From Polaribacter sp. BM10 (GTDB lineage Bacteria; Bacteroidota; Bacteroidia; Flavobacteriales; Flavobacteriaceae), in the NCBI RefSeq assembly GCF_002005425.1, contig NZ_CP019704.1, forward strand, positions 1,054,001 to 1,118,000: DNA of 64,000 nucleotides, in the 5' to 3' direction. The notes beneath the pieces are model-generated. The model saw only the letters and a list, made by a program, of their open reading frames with translations, had not been told where the DNA came from and searched no databases. Shown piece by piece: positions 56,078 through 64,000 of the stretch. Numbering within the stretch: the first letter of the stretch is position 1; each line of letters begins with the position of its first letter. A program made the translations under genes and the position numbers.

Positions 56078-57106
56078 ATGCTTCAAAAGAACTATAAAAG
56101 ACATTTTATTTTATTAGCTATAGTACTGCTTCTCTTGTTTATTTTAAACATTAGTTTTGGTTCTGTTTCTATACCAATAAAAGACATTTTAAACATTCTT
56201 TTTACAAATAATGCAACCAAAGAAAGTTGGCAAATAATAATTATAAATTTTAGATTGCCCAAAGCAATTACCGCTGTTTTGGTTGGCTCTGGTTTATCTG
56301 TTGCTGGTTTACTAATGCAAATATTATTTAGAAATCCTTTAGCAGGTCCTTTTGTTTTAGGTATTTCTTCGGGCGCAAGTTTAGGTGTAGCTTTATTAAT
56401 TTTAGGAAGCTCTTTATTTGGCGGTTATTTTTTAACTAATTCGTTTTCTAATTGGTCTTTACCAATCGCTTCTAGTTTAGGTGCATTTCTTGTTTTATTT
56501 GCTGTAATAATCGCTGCCAATAAAATTAGAAATACGATGTCTATTCTTATAATTGGTTTAATGTTTGGTAGTTTAACTTCTGCAATTATTAGTGTTTTAT
56601 CTTATTTTAGTGAAGCAGCCCAAATTCAACAATTTATATTCTGGAGTTTTGGTAGTCTTGGTAACTTATCATGGCCAGAACTTTCTATATTTTTTATTAT
56701 TTACATTATTGGTGTTATTGCTACAATTGCAATAGTAAAACCTTTAAACAGTTTTTTATTAGGAGAAAATTATGCAAAAAGTTTAGGCATCAATATTAAA
56801 AGAAATAGAAATATCATTTTATTAATTACAAGTTTATTAACCGGTGTAATTACTGCTTTTGCGGGCCCAATTGCATTTGTTGGTTTAGCTGTACCACATG
56901 TTGCTAGAATGTTATTTACCACTTCTAATCATAAAATTTTAATTCCGGCAGTTTTAATAATCGGTGCAATTGTTATGCTTATTTGCGATACTATTGCACA
57001 ATTACCAACAAGCGAATTTACTTTACCTATAAATGCAATTACCTCTTTATTTGGAGCGCCAATTGTAATTTGGCTACTTGTTCGAAAAAAGAAATTATTT
57101 GTTTAA
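56078..57106 (+). CDS. FecCD/BtuC family ABC importer permease
   Basis: A 342-residue permease with about ten membrane helices, of the family importing ferric siderophores, haem or vitamin B12. Family parts are FRLPKAITAVLVGSGLSVAG with LLMQILFRNPLAGPFVLG, then SSGASLGVA, the LGENYAKSLGINIKRNR coupling helix, and GPIAFVGLAVPHVARMLFTT. It directly abuts its ATPase gene (0-bp gap). No substrate-binding lipoprotein is adjacent, so iron-siderophore versus cobalamin cannot be decided. Confidence 0.92.
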   Translation: MLQKNYKRHFILLAIVLLLLFILNISFGSVSIPIKDILNILFTNNATKESWQIIIINFRLPKAITAVLVGSGLSVAGLLMQILFRNPLAGPFVLGISSGASLGVALLILGSSLFGGYFLTNSFSNWSLPIASSLGAFLVLFAVIIAANKIRNTMSILIIGLMFGSLTSAIISVLSYFSEAAQIQQFIFWSFGSLGNLSWPELSIFFIIYIIGVIATIAIVKPLNSFLLGENYAKSLGINIKRNRNIILLITSLLTGVITAFAGPIAFVGLAVPHVARMLFTTSNHKILIPAVLIIGAIVMLICDTIAQLPTSEFTLPINAITSLFGAPIVIWLLVRKKKLFV

Positions 57107-57904
57107 ATGAACGAAGAAAAAAAACATATTGTAATTTCTACTGAAAACCTAAATATTGGTTATCAGCATAAAAAACAAGATAAAATTGTTTTATCTGATA
57201 TTAATTTATCCATAGAAAAAGGTGAATTGGTCTGTGTTTTGGGTAAAAACGGAATCGGAAAATCTACTTTATTAAGAACACTTTCTAAAGTACAAAAACC
57301 AATTTCTGGCCATATTAATTTAGAAGGAAAAAAATTAAGTACTTACAAAGAATACGAACTTTCTAAAAAACTAAGTTTGGTTTTAACAGAACGTTTGCCA
57401 GAAAGTCAATTAACCGTTTACGAATTGATTGCTTTAGGTAGACAACCACACACTAATTGGTTAGATACACTTACAAGCAATGATACCCAAAAGATTGATT
57501 TAGCAATTTCTCAAACAGAGATTTCGCACTTAAAAGATAAAAGGTTTTACGAATTAAGCGACGGTCAATTACAACGGGTTCTAATAGCAAGAGCATTGGC
57601 ACAAGATACAGAAGTAATTATATTAGACGAGCCAACTGCACATTTAGATATGCATCAAACTTTAAACATTTTTGCACTTTTAAAAAAATTGGTTTTAGAA
57701 ACTAAAAAAACAATTATTATTTCTTCACATGAAATAAATCTTGCTTTAAAAATGACTGATAAAATTATACTTTTAAAAGAAAATGAAGTACAATTTGGCA
57801 CTACCGAAAAGCTTATTAAAAGCAATGCCTTCGATAATTTATTTCCCAATAATTTGTTAATATTTAACAAAACCTTACAACAATTTGTAATAAACAAAAG
57901 CTAA
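57107..57904 (+). CDS. FecE/BtuD family ABC importer ATPase
   Basis: A 265-residue ABC ATPase with intact Walker A (VLGKNGIGKSTLLRTL), Q-loop (LVLTERLPE, Gln replaced by Glu or displaced), signature LSDGQLQRVLIARALA (LSGGQ variant), Walker B VIILDEPTAHLD and switch histidine in IIISSHEINLAL. It is an active-looking ATPase, in contrast to the degenerate exporter NBD at 9845-11512. It pairs with the FecCD-type permease gene immediately upstream. Confidence 0.92.
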   Translation: MNEEKKHIVISTENLNIGYQHKKQDKIVLSDINLSIEKGELVCVLGKNGIGKSTLLRTLSKVQKPISGHINLEGKKLSTYKEYELSKKLSLVLTERLPESQLTVYELIALGRQPHTNWLDTLTSNDTQKIDLAISQTEISHLKDKRFYELSDGQLQRVLIARALAQDTEVIILDEPTAHLDMHQTLNIFALLKKLVLETKKTIIISSHEINLALKMTDKIILLKENEVQFGTTEKLIKSNAFDNLFPNNLLIFNKTLQQFVINKS

Positions 57905-57906
57905 TT

Positions 57907-57937
57907 TTGATGATAGTGTAACATTTTGTTACATTTG
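57907..57937 (+). promoter_or_regulatory. Promoter of the M28 peptidase gene with an inverted repeat
   Basis: TTG (57907-57909), a 20-bp spacer and TACATTTG (57930-57937) form an exact Bacteroidota promoter. TGTAAC (57917-57922) and GTTACA make a perfect 6-bp inverted repeat around ATTTT, between and overlapping the two elements: a plausible operator. Confidence 0.6.
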
Positions 57938-57973
57938 AATACTAATTACAAAAAACAAATACTTTTTACATCG

Positions 57974-59023
57974 ATGAAAAAAATACTTTATCTTGCTAGT
58001 GCTGTAGCTTTTATGGCTTGTGGTTCTAGTAAAAATGCTTCTAATGAAGATGCAAACGCAGATCATGCTGCTAAATATGCAGCAACAATTACAGCCAAAG
58101 ATTTAGGTAATCACCTATTTACTTATGCTTCTGATGAGTTTGAAGGAAGAAATACTGGTGAACCAGGACAGAAAAAAGCTGTTGAATATTTAAAAAACTT
58201 TTATGTTTCTGAAGGAATTGTTTCGCCATTAGGTGGAGATGATTATTTTCAAGAAGTACCAGCAGAATGGATAAACAAAAATGTACGTAGAGGAAAATTT
58301 AAAGATTCTGAAAACGTAGTTGCTTTTATTAAAGGTACAGAGAAACCAGACGAAATTGTAATAATTTCTGCTCACTTAGATCATGAAGGTGTAAAAAACG
58401 GAGAAATTTATAATGGAGCCGATGATGACGGTTCTGGAACTGTTGCTATTTTAGAAATTGCACAAGCCTTTCAAATGGCTGCTAAAGCTGGTAAAGGTCC
58501 AAAACGTTCTATTTTATTTTTACACGTTACCGGAGAAGAAAAAGGTTTGTTAGGTTCTAAATACTATGCAGATGTAGATCCTTTATTTCCTTTAGCAAAT
58601 ACTGTTTGCGATTTAAATATCGATATGGTTGGTAGAATTGATGACAGGCATAAAGAAGACCCTAATTACGTTTATTTAATTGGTTCTGATAAATTAAGTA
58701 CAGAATTACATAACTTATCTGAAACTGTTAACAAGAAATATACAAACATTAACTTAGATTACAAATATAATGATGAGAACGATCCTAATAAATTCTATTA
58801 CAGATCAGACCATTATAATTTTGCAAAAAATAATGTGCCAATTATTTTTTACTTTAACGGTACACATGCAGATTACCACAGACCATCTGATACACCAGAC
58901 AAAATTAACTACGAGTTATTAGAAAAAAGAACTCGCTTGGTATTTCATACTGCCTGGGAAGTTGCCAATATGGATAAAAGAATTATTGCTGATAAAGCAG
59001 AAGCTAAGAAAGAAACTAAATAA
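57974..59023 (+). CDS. M28 family zinc aminopeptidase, lipoprotein
   Basis: A 349-residue exported peptidase with lipoprotein signal MKKILYLASAVAFMAC (Cys16). Zinc ligands and catalytic residues of M28 are visible: SAHLDHEGVK (first His-x-Asp), YNGADDDGSGT (bridging Asp), VTGEEKGLLGSKYY (catalytic Glu pair), NIDMVGR, and HADYHRPSDTPDK (last His). It removes N-terminal residues from peptides in the periplasm or at the outer membrane. A longer frame from a TTG at 57926 covers the promoter, so the ATG at 57974 is the real start. Confidence 0.93.
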   Translation: MKKILYLASAVAFMACGSSKNASNEDANADHAAKYAATITAKDLGNHLFTYASDEFEGRNTGEPGQKKAVEYLKNFYVSEGIVSPLGGDDYFQEVPAEWINKNVRRGKFKDSENVVAFIKGTEKPDEIVIISAHLDHEGVKNGEIYNGADDDGSGTVAILEIAQAFQMAAKAGKGPKRSILFLHVTGEEKGLLGSKYYADVDPLFPLANTVCDLNIDMVGRIDDRHKEDPNYVYLIGSDKLSTELHNLSETVNKKYTNINLDYKYNDENDPNKFYYRSDHYNFAKNNVPIIFYFNGTHADYHRPSDTPDKINYELLEKRTRLVFHTAWEVANMDKRIIADKAEAKKETK

Positions 59024-59051
59024 TAGTTTTTTTTAAATTAAAATTGAATAA

Positions 59052-59084
59052 AAAAAAGCAACTCATAATGAGTTGCTTTTTTTT
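59052..59084. terminator. Bidirectional intrinsic terminator
   Basis: The stem AGCAACTCAT / ATGAGTTGCT, nearly palindromic, is flanked by A and T runs. It lies between the convergent M28 peptidase and msrA genes. Confidence 0.9.
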
Positions 59085-59100
59085 ATTAATAACTTAAAGT

Positions 59101-59754
59101 TTAATGTGCACTTTTCTTTAATAACTGCGGATATTTTTTCTTAAACTTGTTCAATCTTGGTACAGAAACCGCTTTAACATAACTTTGGTTTGGATTTCTT
59201 CTTTCAAAATCTTGATGATACTCTTCAGCCTTATAAAATTTTGTAAACTTAGTAACTTCTGTAGCAATCTTACGCTTATAAACTTCGGCATTTAATTGCT
59301 TAATAGCATCTTCAATTATCTTTTTTTCATTCTCCGTTTTATAAAAAGCAATCGATCTATATTGTGTTCCGTAGTCTGGATGTTGCCCATTTTTTGTTGT
59401 TGGGTTATGAGAACCAAAGAAAACTGTAACTAACGTTTCAAAACTAACTTCTTTAGGATTATAATACACCGCAACTGTTTCTGCGTGACCTGTTTTACCT
59501 GTTCCTATTTTCTCGTACGTAGGATTTAAAGTATTACCACCAGCATAACCAGAAACTGCCTCTTCTACTCCTGCTACACTTTCAAAAATTGCTTCTACAC
59601 ACCAAAAACATCCACTTGCAAAATAGGCAACTTCTGTGTGTTCTTGCGGAACATACATTGTTTCTTTTTGGGTATCTTCTTTGTTTGTAAAACCAAAACA
59701 AGAAACTAATAATAGCGCAAAACTGGCTACAACAATAGATTTAATTATTTTCAT
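59101..59754 (-). CDS. msrA: Peptide methionine sulfoxide reductase MsrA, lipoprotein form
   Basis: MsrA repairs oxidised methionine (S form). The 217-residue protein has a lipoprotein signal (lipobox LLVSC, Cys19), so it acts in the periplasm or at the outer membrane, unlike the cytosolic standard form. The active site is GCFWC (48-52), followed by VSGYAGGN, PTYEKIGTGKTGHAE, and TVFFGSHNPTTKNGQHPDYG with TQYRSIAFY. It ends with EEYHQDFERRNPNQSY. A longer frame from a TTG at 59796 runs through the promoter, so the ATG at 59754 is correct. Confidence 0.94.
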   Translation of the reverse strand: MKIIKSIVVASFALLLVSCFGFTNKEDTQKETMYVPQEHTEVAYFASGCFWCVEAIFESVAGVEEAVSGYAGGNTLNPTYEKIGTGKTGHAETVAVYYNPKEVSFETLVTVFFGSHNPTTKNGQHPDYGTQYRSIAFYKTENEKKIIEDAIKQLNAEVYKRKIATEVTKFTKFYKAEEYHQDFERRNPNQSYVKAVSVPRLNKFKKKYPQLLKKSAH

Positions 59755-59791
59755 ATTCTTTATTTTTAATAATTGATAAAATAAAAATTGC

Positions 59792-59822
59792 ACCAAATAT
59801 AAAAAGCGAATATTTGGTACAA
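59792..59822 (-). promoter_or_regulatory. Promoter of msrA with a 9-bp inverted repeat
   Basis: The minus strand has TTG (59822-59820), an 18-bp spacer and TATATTTG (59801-59794). The perfect inverted repeat ACCAAATAT / ATATTTGGT spans 59792-59818 with a 9-bp centre and overlaps the -7 element, a possible repressor site. Confidence 0.58.
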
Positions 59823-60001
59823 TTTTCTGAACTTCTAATTCAAAATATATAAATCCTGAATTATTTATTTAGTCGCAAAATTACGCATCTTTTTACAGTT
59901 GTTTACAACTTTAGCATTTTGTTAAGAAAGCTGTTTGTGTAAAACCCCTTAGATGATTATTTTTGTTAAAGATTTATAACAAAATAAGCAATTGTTATTT
60001 T

Positions 60002-60009
60002 TAGCTTTG
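60002..60009 (+). promoter_or_regulatory. Candidate -7 element for dnaX
   Basis: TAGCTTTG matches TAnnTTTG exactly, 25 bp before the ATG. No -33 element is evident. Confidence 0.42.
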
Positions 60010-60034
60010 CTTACATCAATAGAAAATATAATTA

Positions 60035-61750
60035 ATGGAGCATTTTATAGTATCAGCGCGTAAATACCGTCCTAATAATTTTGAGGATGTTGTAGGGCAA
60101 CAAGCCATTACAAATACGTTAGAAAATGCTATAAAAAACAATCATTTAGCACAAGCATTACTTTTTACAGGTCCGAGAGGAGTTGGTAAAACATCATGCG
60201 CTAGAATTTTAGCTAAAAAGATTAATCAGCAAGATTCAGAAACTTCAGTAAACGAAGATTTTGCTTTTAATATTTTCGAATTAGATGCAGCGTCTAACAA
60301 CTCTGTAGATGATATTAGAAATCTAACAGATCAAGTTAGAATTCCGCCACAAACAGGTAAATACAAAGTTTATATTATTGATGAGGTACATATGCTATCT
60401 CAGGCAGCTTTTAACGCTTTCTTAAAAACGTTAGAAGAACCGCCAGCACATGCTATTTTTATATTAGCAACTACAGAAAAACATAAAATCATACCAACAA
60501 TTCTTTCTCGTTGTCAAATTTTCGATTTTAAAAGAATTGGTGTTTTAGACGCTAAAAACTATTTAAAAACGATTAGCGAAAAAGAAAATATTACTGCAGA
60601 AGACGATGCACTGCATATCATTGCTCAAAAAGCAGATGGCGCAATGCGTGATGCATTATCTATTTTTGATAGAGTTGTAAGTTTTTCTGGTAAAAATTTA
60701 ACAAGAGAAGCTGTTACAGAAAATTTAAACGTACTAGATTACGATACTTATTTTGAAATGACAGATTTGTTAATAGATAATAAAATACCAGACGTTTTAA
60801 ATGCATATAACACGGTATTAAGTAAAGGTTTTGAAGGCCATCATTTTATTAATGGTTTGGCAAGTCATTTTAGAGATTTATTAGTTGCTAAAGATAAAGT
60901 TACTTTAGACTTACTAGAAGTTGGAGACAATGCCAAGAAAAAATATTTAGCTCAAGCAACAAAAGCTAGCATTCCGTTTTTAATGCAATCCATTAAAAAA
61001 GCCAATGACTGTGACTTGAATTACAGAGCTTCTAAAAATCAACGATTATTAGTTGAATTAACTTTAATGCAAATTGCCTCTATCACTTTCGATGGAGAAA
61101 AAAAAAAGCCAGCTAATTACATAATTCCAGCAACGTTTTTTCAATCTTTATCTCCTGTAAAAAAGAAAAAACCAGCAGCTATTACAAAAAATGTTGCATC
61201 AGAATTAACTTCTAAACAAACTGCAACAGATAAAAAAGAAGTTACAGAAGTTGCCAAGCCAAAACCTGTCTTAAAAAACTTTGGTCGTTTAAATAAACAA
61301 CCTAGTAAATATTCTTTAAAAGGTTTTAATCAACAAACTAAAGTTAAGAAAGTTGTTGTTGAAGAAAATTTTGACAATCATCCTAAAGATTTCTTTACTG
61401 AACAAAAGCTACAAGAAACTTGGAAAGAATACGCACAAAATCTACATAAAAAAGGAGAACGAAGTATGGCTTCTATTGTTGGTACAGATATTCCTAAATT
61501 AGAAAAAGGTTATAAAATTTCATTTTCTGTACCTAATAAATTGATGAAAGATCAATTCTTAAAAGGAAGACCAAAATTATTAAATTTCTTAAGAGAAAGT
61601 TTAAATAATTATGGCATTGACATTAATGTAATTTTAAATGAAACTACAGAAAAGAAATTTGCTTACACTCCGCAAGAAAAATATATCAAGCTAAAAGAAA
61701 AAAATCCGCTATTAGATAAGTTGCGTCAGACTTTTGAGCTAGACTTATAA
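60035..61750 (+). CDS. dnaX: DNA polymerase III subunit gamma/tau (DnaX), zinc module missing
   Basis: The clamp-loader ATPase. The 571 residues have Walker A GPRGVGKTS (46-54), Walker B with DEVH (116-119), the SRC sensor (158-160) and sensor 2 in DGAMRDALSIFDR. In the usual protein four cysteines between Walker A and the ELDAAS segment bind zinc. Here that stretch (about 64-80) is short and has no cysteine. After residue 365 comes a Lys/Ala/Thr-rich linker (KKKKPAAITKNVASELT) and a C-terminal domain. No internal frameshift signal for a gamma product is obvious. The 3' end overlaps the antiporter gene by 25 bp. Confidence 0.93.
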   Translation: MEHFIVSARKYRPNNFEDVVGQQAITNTLENAIKNNHLAQALLFTGPRGVGKTSCARILAKKINQQDSETSVNEDFAFNIFELDAASNNSVDDIRNLTDQVRIPPQTGKYKVYIIDEVHMLSQAAFNAFLKTLEEPPAHAIFILATTEKHKIIPTILSRCQIFDFKRIGVLDAKNYLKTISEKENITAEDDALHIIAQKADGAMRDALSIFDRVVSFSGKNLTREAVTENLNVLDYDTYFEMTDLLIDNKIPDVLNAYNTVLSKGFEGHHFINGLASHFRDLLVAKDKVTLDLLEVGDNAKKKYLAQATKASIPFLMQSIKKANDCDLNYRASKNQRLLVELTLMQIASITFDGEKKKPANYIIPATFFQSLSPVKKKKPAAITKNVASELTSKQTATDKKEVTEVAKPKPVLKNFGRLNKQPSKYSLKGFNQQTKVKKVVVEENFDNHPKDFFTEQKLQETWKEYAQNLHKKGERSMASIVGTDIPKLEKGYKISFSVPNKLMKDQFLKGRPKLLNFLRESLNNYGIDINVILNETTEKKFAYTPQEKYIKLKEKNPLLDKLRQTFELDL

Positions 61751-63570
61751 ACATCACCAATATTTTTACCTAAGTAAGATAATATTAAATTCTCTTTAGT
61801 TTCTTCTGTTTTATCAAACTCTGGCACTAAAAATATACCTTGCCCTTTTTCTACAAATAACGGAATCGATTTTTCCTCTTTAGACAAAGCATCTAAAATG
61901 GCATTATATTCGGTTTCATTATCTATTTCTACCTCAATTATTGCAGGGTTTTCTCTATAAGCCTCACTTAAATTAATATAATCATCATTTGGTGTAAAAA
62001 AGTTTTTACGTTCGTTAGCTGTTGCTTCTTTAATTTCTTTAGATGATGCTAATTTATAAGCTCCGTGTTCTCCAAACACATCAGAAAAACTATTTAAAGC
62101 ATACTTATTAACCATATCACTACCTGTTAAAGCTATTAAATAGCCAACATCATTTAGCTCTATATTATCTGTTAAATCTCCGTCATAAATATCAACATTT
62201 AAAGCCTCTAAACCGTCTTTTGCAGCTTGTTCTATAAAGTTTTTATTAGAATCTATTAAAATGACTCTTTTACCTTTATCTTTTAAATAATTTGCTATTA
62301 ATCTAGAAGGATTAGAAGCACCTACAAATAAAATAGCATCAGATTTTTTAAGAAAAACCCCAATCATTTTAGCAAACATTCTTGCTGTAGTAGCGTTTAA
62401 TAAAACCGTACCTAATACAATCATAAAAACCAATGGCGTAATATATTCTGCTCCTTCGACTCCTTGTTTTAAAAGTTTACTTCCAAATAAAGAAGCAATA
62501 CCAGCAGCAACGATACCACGTGGGCCTACCCAACTTATAAAAATCTTTTCGTTTAATTTTAATTTAGAATTAAATGTACTAGCAAAAACGGCTAATGGTC
62601 TTATAATAAAAACAACCAAGGCAAATAAAGCAGCAGTTTTCCAGGTATATAATAAAAGTAAATCTTCCATTTTAATATTTGCTGCTAGTAAAATAAATAG
62701 AATTGAAATCAGCAATACACTTAAAGATTCTTTAAAATATAAAAGTTCTTTTAAGTTTTTTAATTTTCCGTTTCCTAAAACCATTCCCATTACAACTACA
62801 GCCAGTAAACCAGACTCGTGCGCAAACATATCTGATAAAACAAAAACCAATAATACCGTTGATAGAGAAACAACATTTAATAAGTAATGCGGAATTAATT
62901 TTTTGTTAACAGCATAAGCCAAAGCATGCGCAAATGTAAACCCAAAAGTAGCACCAAATAATAATATTTTACCAAACTCCATTAATGCAGTTTTTGTAAA
63001 TCCACTTCCACCACCAACACTAATAAATTCAAAAACTAAAACGGCAACCAAGGCACCAATTGGGTCTATTAAAATACCTTCCCATTTTAATACTGTAGAG
63101 ATGTCTTTTTTAAGCGGAATATTTCTTAAGATTGGAGTAATTACTGTAGGACCTGTAACAATAATTAATCCTGCAAATAGAAAAGATAAATCCCAACCTA
63201 AATCAAAAAAATATCTAGCTACAATTCCTGCACCAAAAAACGTAATGGCAGAACCCAACGTAATTAACTTTGTAATTACAGGACCAACGTTTTTTATTTC
63301 ACTTCTTTTAAGTGTTAAACCTCCTTCAAAAAGAATGATACTTATTGCCAAAGAAACAAAGTAATACAAACTTTCTCCAGGAAACAATCCTTTTTCGCCG
63401 TTCCATATTGGTTCAATCCACTTAGATCCGTCTTCACTTAAATATGTTGCAGCAATTGGTCCTACTAATAATCCTATTAAGATTAAAGGTAATATTGCAG
63501 GTATTTTAAATTTCCAAGCAAACCACTGGGCTAATATTCCTAATATGATAATTCCGGCTAACTCTAACAT
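61726..63570 (-). CDS. CPA-type cation:proton antiporter with RCK/TrkA domain
   Basis: A 614-residue inner-membrane antiporter. About twelve helices (1-395) carry the Na/H-exchanger pattern: VGPIAATYLSEDG, ISIILFEGGLTLKRSEIKNV, GLIIVTGPTVITPILRNIPL and KWEGILIDPIGALVAVLVFE (the conserved acidic ion-binding aspartate in ILIDP). A Rossmann TrkA-N-like domain (about 405-510: AILFVGASNPSRLIANYLKD) and a C-terminal tail follow. It exchanges K+ or Na+ for protons; the ion cannot be read here. It is convergent with dnaX with a 25-bp overlap. Confidence 0.92.
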   Translation of the reverse strand: MLELAGIIILGILAQWFAWKFKIPAILPLILIGLLVGPIAATYLSEDGSKWIEPIWNGEKGLFPGESLYYFVSLAISIILFEGGLTLKRSEIKNVGPVITKLITLGSAITFFGAGIVARYFFDLGWDLSFLFAGLIIVTGPTVITPILRNIPLKKDISTVLKWEGILIDPIGALVAVLVFEFISVGGGSGFTKTALMEFGKILLFGATFGFTFAHALAYAVNKKLIPHYLLNVVSLSTVLLVFVLSDMFAHESGLLAVVVMGMVLGNGKLKNLKELLYFKESLSVLLISILFILLAANIKMEDLLLLYTWKTAALFALVVFIIRPLAVFASTFNSKLKLNEKIFISWVGPRGIVAAGIASLFGSKLLKQGVEGAEYITPLVFMIVLGTVLLNATTARMFAKMIGVFLKKSDAILFVGASNPSRLIANYLKDKGKRVILIDSNKNFIEQAAKDGLEALNVDIYDGDLTDNIELNDVGYLIALTGSDMVNKYALNSFSDVFGEHGAYKLASSKEIKEATANERKNFFTPNDDYINLSEAYRENPAIIEVEIDNETEYNAILDALSKEEKSIPLFVEKGQGIFLVPEFDKTEETKENLILSYLGKNIGDVYKSSSKV

Positions 63571-63666
63571 ACTTCTTTGTAAATTTATTAAGAGGTAAAT
63601 TTAAGAATGTTTCATCAGCCTAAAAATATAAATGCACTTTATTTTTTATAATACATAAAACTTAAA

Positions 63667-63699
63667 CAAAGATAGAATTACCAACAAAAACCTCTTCAA
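63667..63699 (-). promoter_or_regulatory. Promoter of the antiporter gene
   Basis: The minus strand has TTG (63699-63697), a 22-bp spacer and TATCTTTG (63674-63667), which fits the Bacteroidota consensus and gives a leader of about 90 bases. Confidence 0.55.
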
Positions 63700-63710
63700 A
63701 AACAAGTTAT

Positions 63711-63912
63711 AAACAAAAACTTTAGATAAAACAACATAAAATACTCATTTTAAATTAAATAAAATAAATTCAAAACGTTTTAAAAAATTTAAAAAAGCAA
63801 TAAATCAATCAAAAACAACTTTTACAAACAAATAAATACCCAAAACAGACCTAATTACTTTGAATTATCAAAATCTATTCTAACTAAAAATAAAACAAAA
63901 ACTTTAGATAAA
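63711..63912 (+). repeat. Pair of identical 20-bp direct repeats
   Basis: AAACAAAAACTTTAGATAAA occurs exactly at 63711-63730 and again at 63893-63912, 182 bp apart. The CTTTAGATAAA half is too specific to be explained by A-richness alone, so chance is unlikely but not excluded. Confidence 0.6.
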
Positions 63913-64000
63913 TATAATTAAGATACTGAAAAACATTTATTTAAAATTAAATTAAAAACACGATAAAAAGATATATAATACTTAAAGAAAACTTAAAAAA

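Larger units (their letters stand above)
63571..64000. other. 430-bp A-rich non-coding end
   Basis: No ORF of note on either strand. The plus strand is extremely rich in A with few G or C. It contains the antiporter promoter (63667-63699) and two identical 20-bp direct repeats. I see no tRNA, no DnaA boxes and no clear start of a next gene. Confidence 0.8.

Noticed and set aside
63571..64000. Replication origin next to dnaX and the antiporter
   Set aside because: It is A-rich, but I see no DnaA-box cluster and no dnaA/dnaN/gidA neighbours.

Overview
The window is a 64-kb piece of a very AT-rich bacterial chromosome that reads as Flavobacteriaceae (Bacteroidota). A marine genus close to Polaribacter or Tenacibaculum is a guess, not a demonstration. 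The evidence is the Bacteroidota -7 promoter element (TAnnTTTG, several times with TTG 18-22 bp upstream), few Shine-Dalgarno sites, a crtI-crtB-crtZ carotenoid cluster, TonB-dependent and DUF5117-type families, a tricorn protease, a 1113-residue SecA without a C-terminal zinc motif, and a DnaX lacking its zinc module. Most of the window is ordinary chromosomal housekeeping. I see no phage, insertion sequence, CRISPR array, rRNA or tRNA.

Layout. 1-4550 (minus): thiamine operon thiS-thiC-tenI-thiD-thiE-thiG, led by a TPP riboswitch; thiG is cut by the window edge. 4591-9000: putA with a tiny LETM1-like partner, aroB, a cold-shock-domain protein and a beta-propeller-like lipoprotein. 9112-14281: a TetR-controlled ABC-HlyD-TolC export operon whose ABC subunit has lost nearly all catalytic NBD motifs except Walker A. 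14278-24461: an XRE/membrane pair, a MaoC protein cut by an in-frame stop, a tricorn protease, a TRIC-type channel, a DEAD-box helicase, a thioesterase, a MATE exporter, DUF2461 and DUF1853. 24506-29940: crtZ-crtB-crtI behind a B12-binding MerR photoreceptor (CarH/LitR type), divergent from an ECF sigma factor, a membrane protein and a small outer-membrane protein. 29937-39926: threonine aldolase, a zinc metalloprotease, prfB, an ArsC-like protein, a TonB-dependent receptor, an unlisted 57-residue membrane protein, fumC and a guanine-deaminase-like enzyme.

39963-49122: DinB, a Wzc/Wza pair with a (Tyr-Gly)n tail on Wzc, a methyltransferase, a cobalamin adenosyltransferase, DUF2795 and secA. 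49202-54412: folE, hisS, yihY, a pentapeptide-repeat protein, nadC and rlmH. 54413-64000: XRE/membrane protein, rdgB, a FecCD/FecE ABC importer, an M28 peptidase, a lipoprotein MsrA, dnaX, a cation:proton antiporter and a 430-bp, A-rich non-coding end.

Connections. The carotenoid genes, CarH-like regulator, ECF sigma factor and (16 kb away) the enzyme making adenosylcobalamin could together form a light-responsive pigment circuit. The TetR export operon carries two identical 9-bp palindromes 21 bp apart over its promoter, which predicts autoregulation. Four gene starts were moved downstream of the longest possible ORF (wza, rdgB, M28 peptidase, msrA) because signal peptides or promoter elements show the true start; the carH start was moved on the same logic but is less certain.
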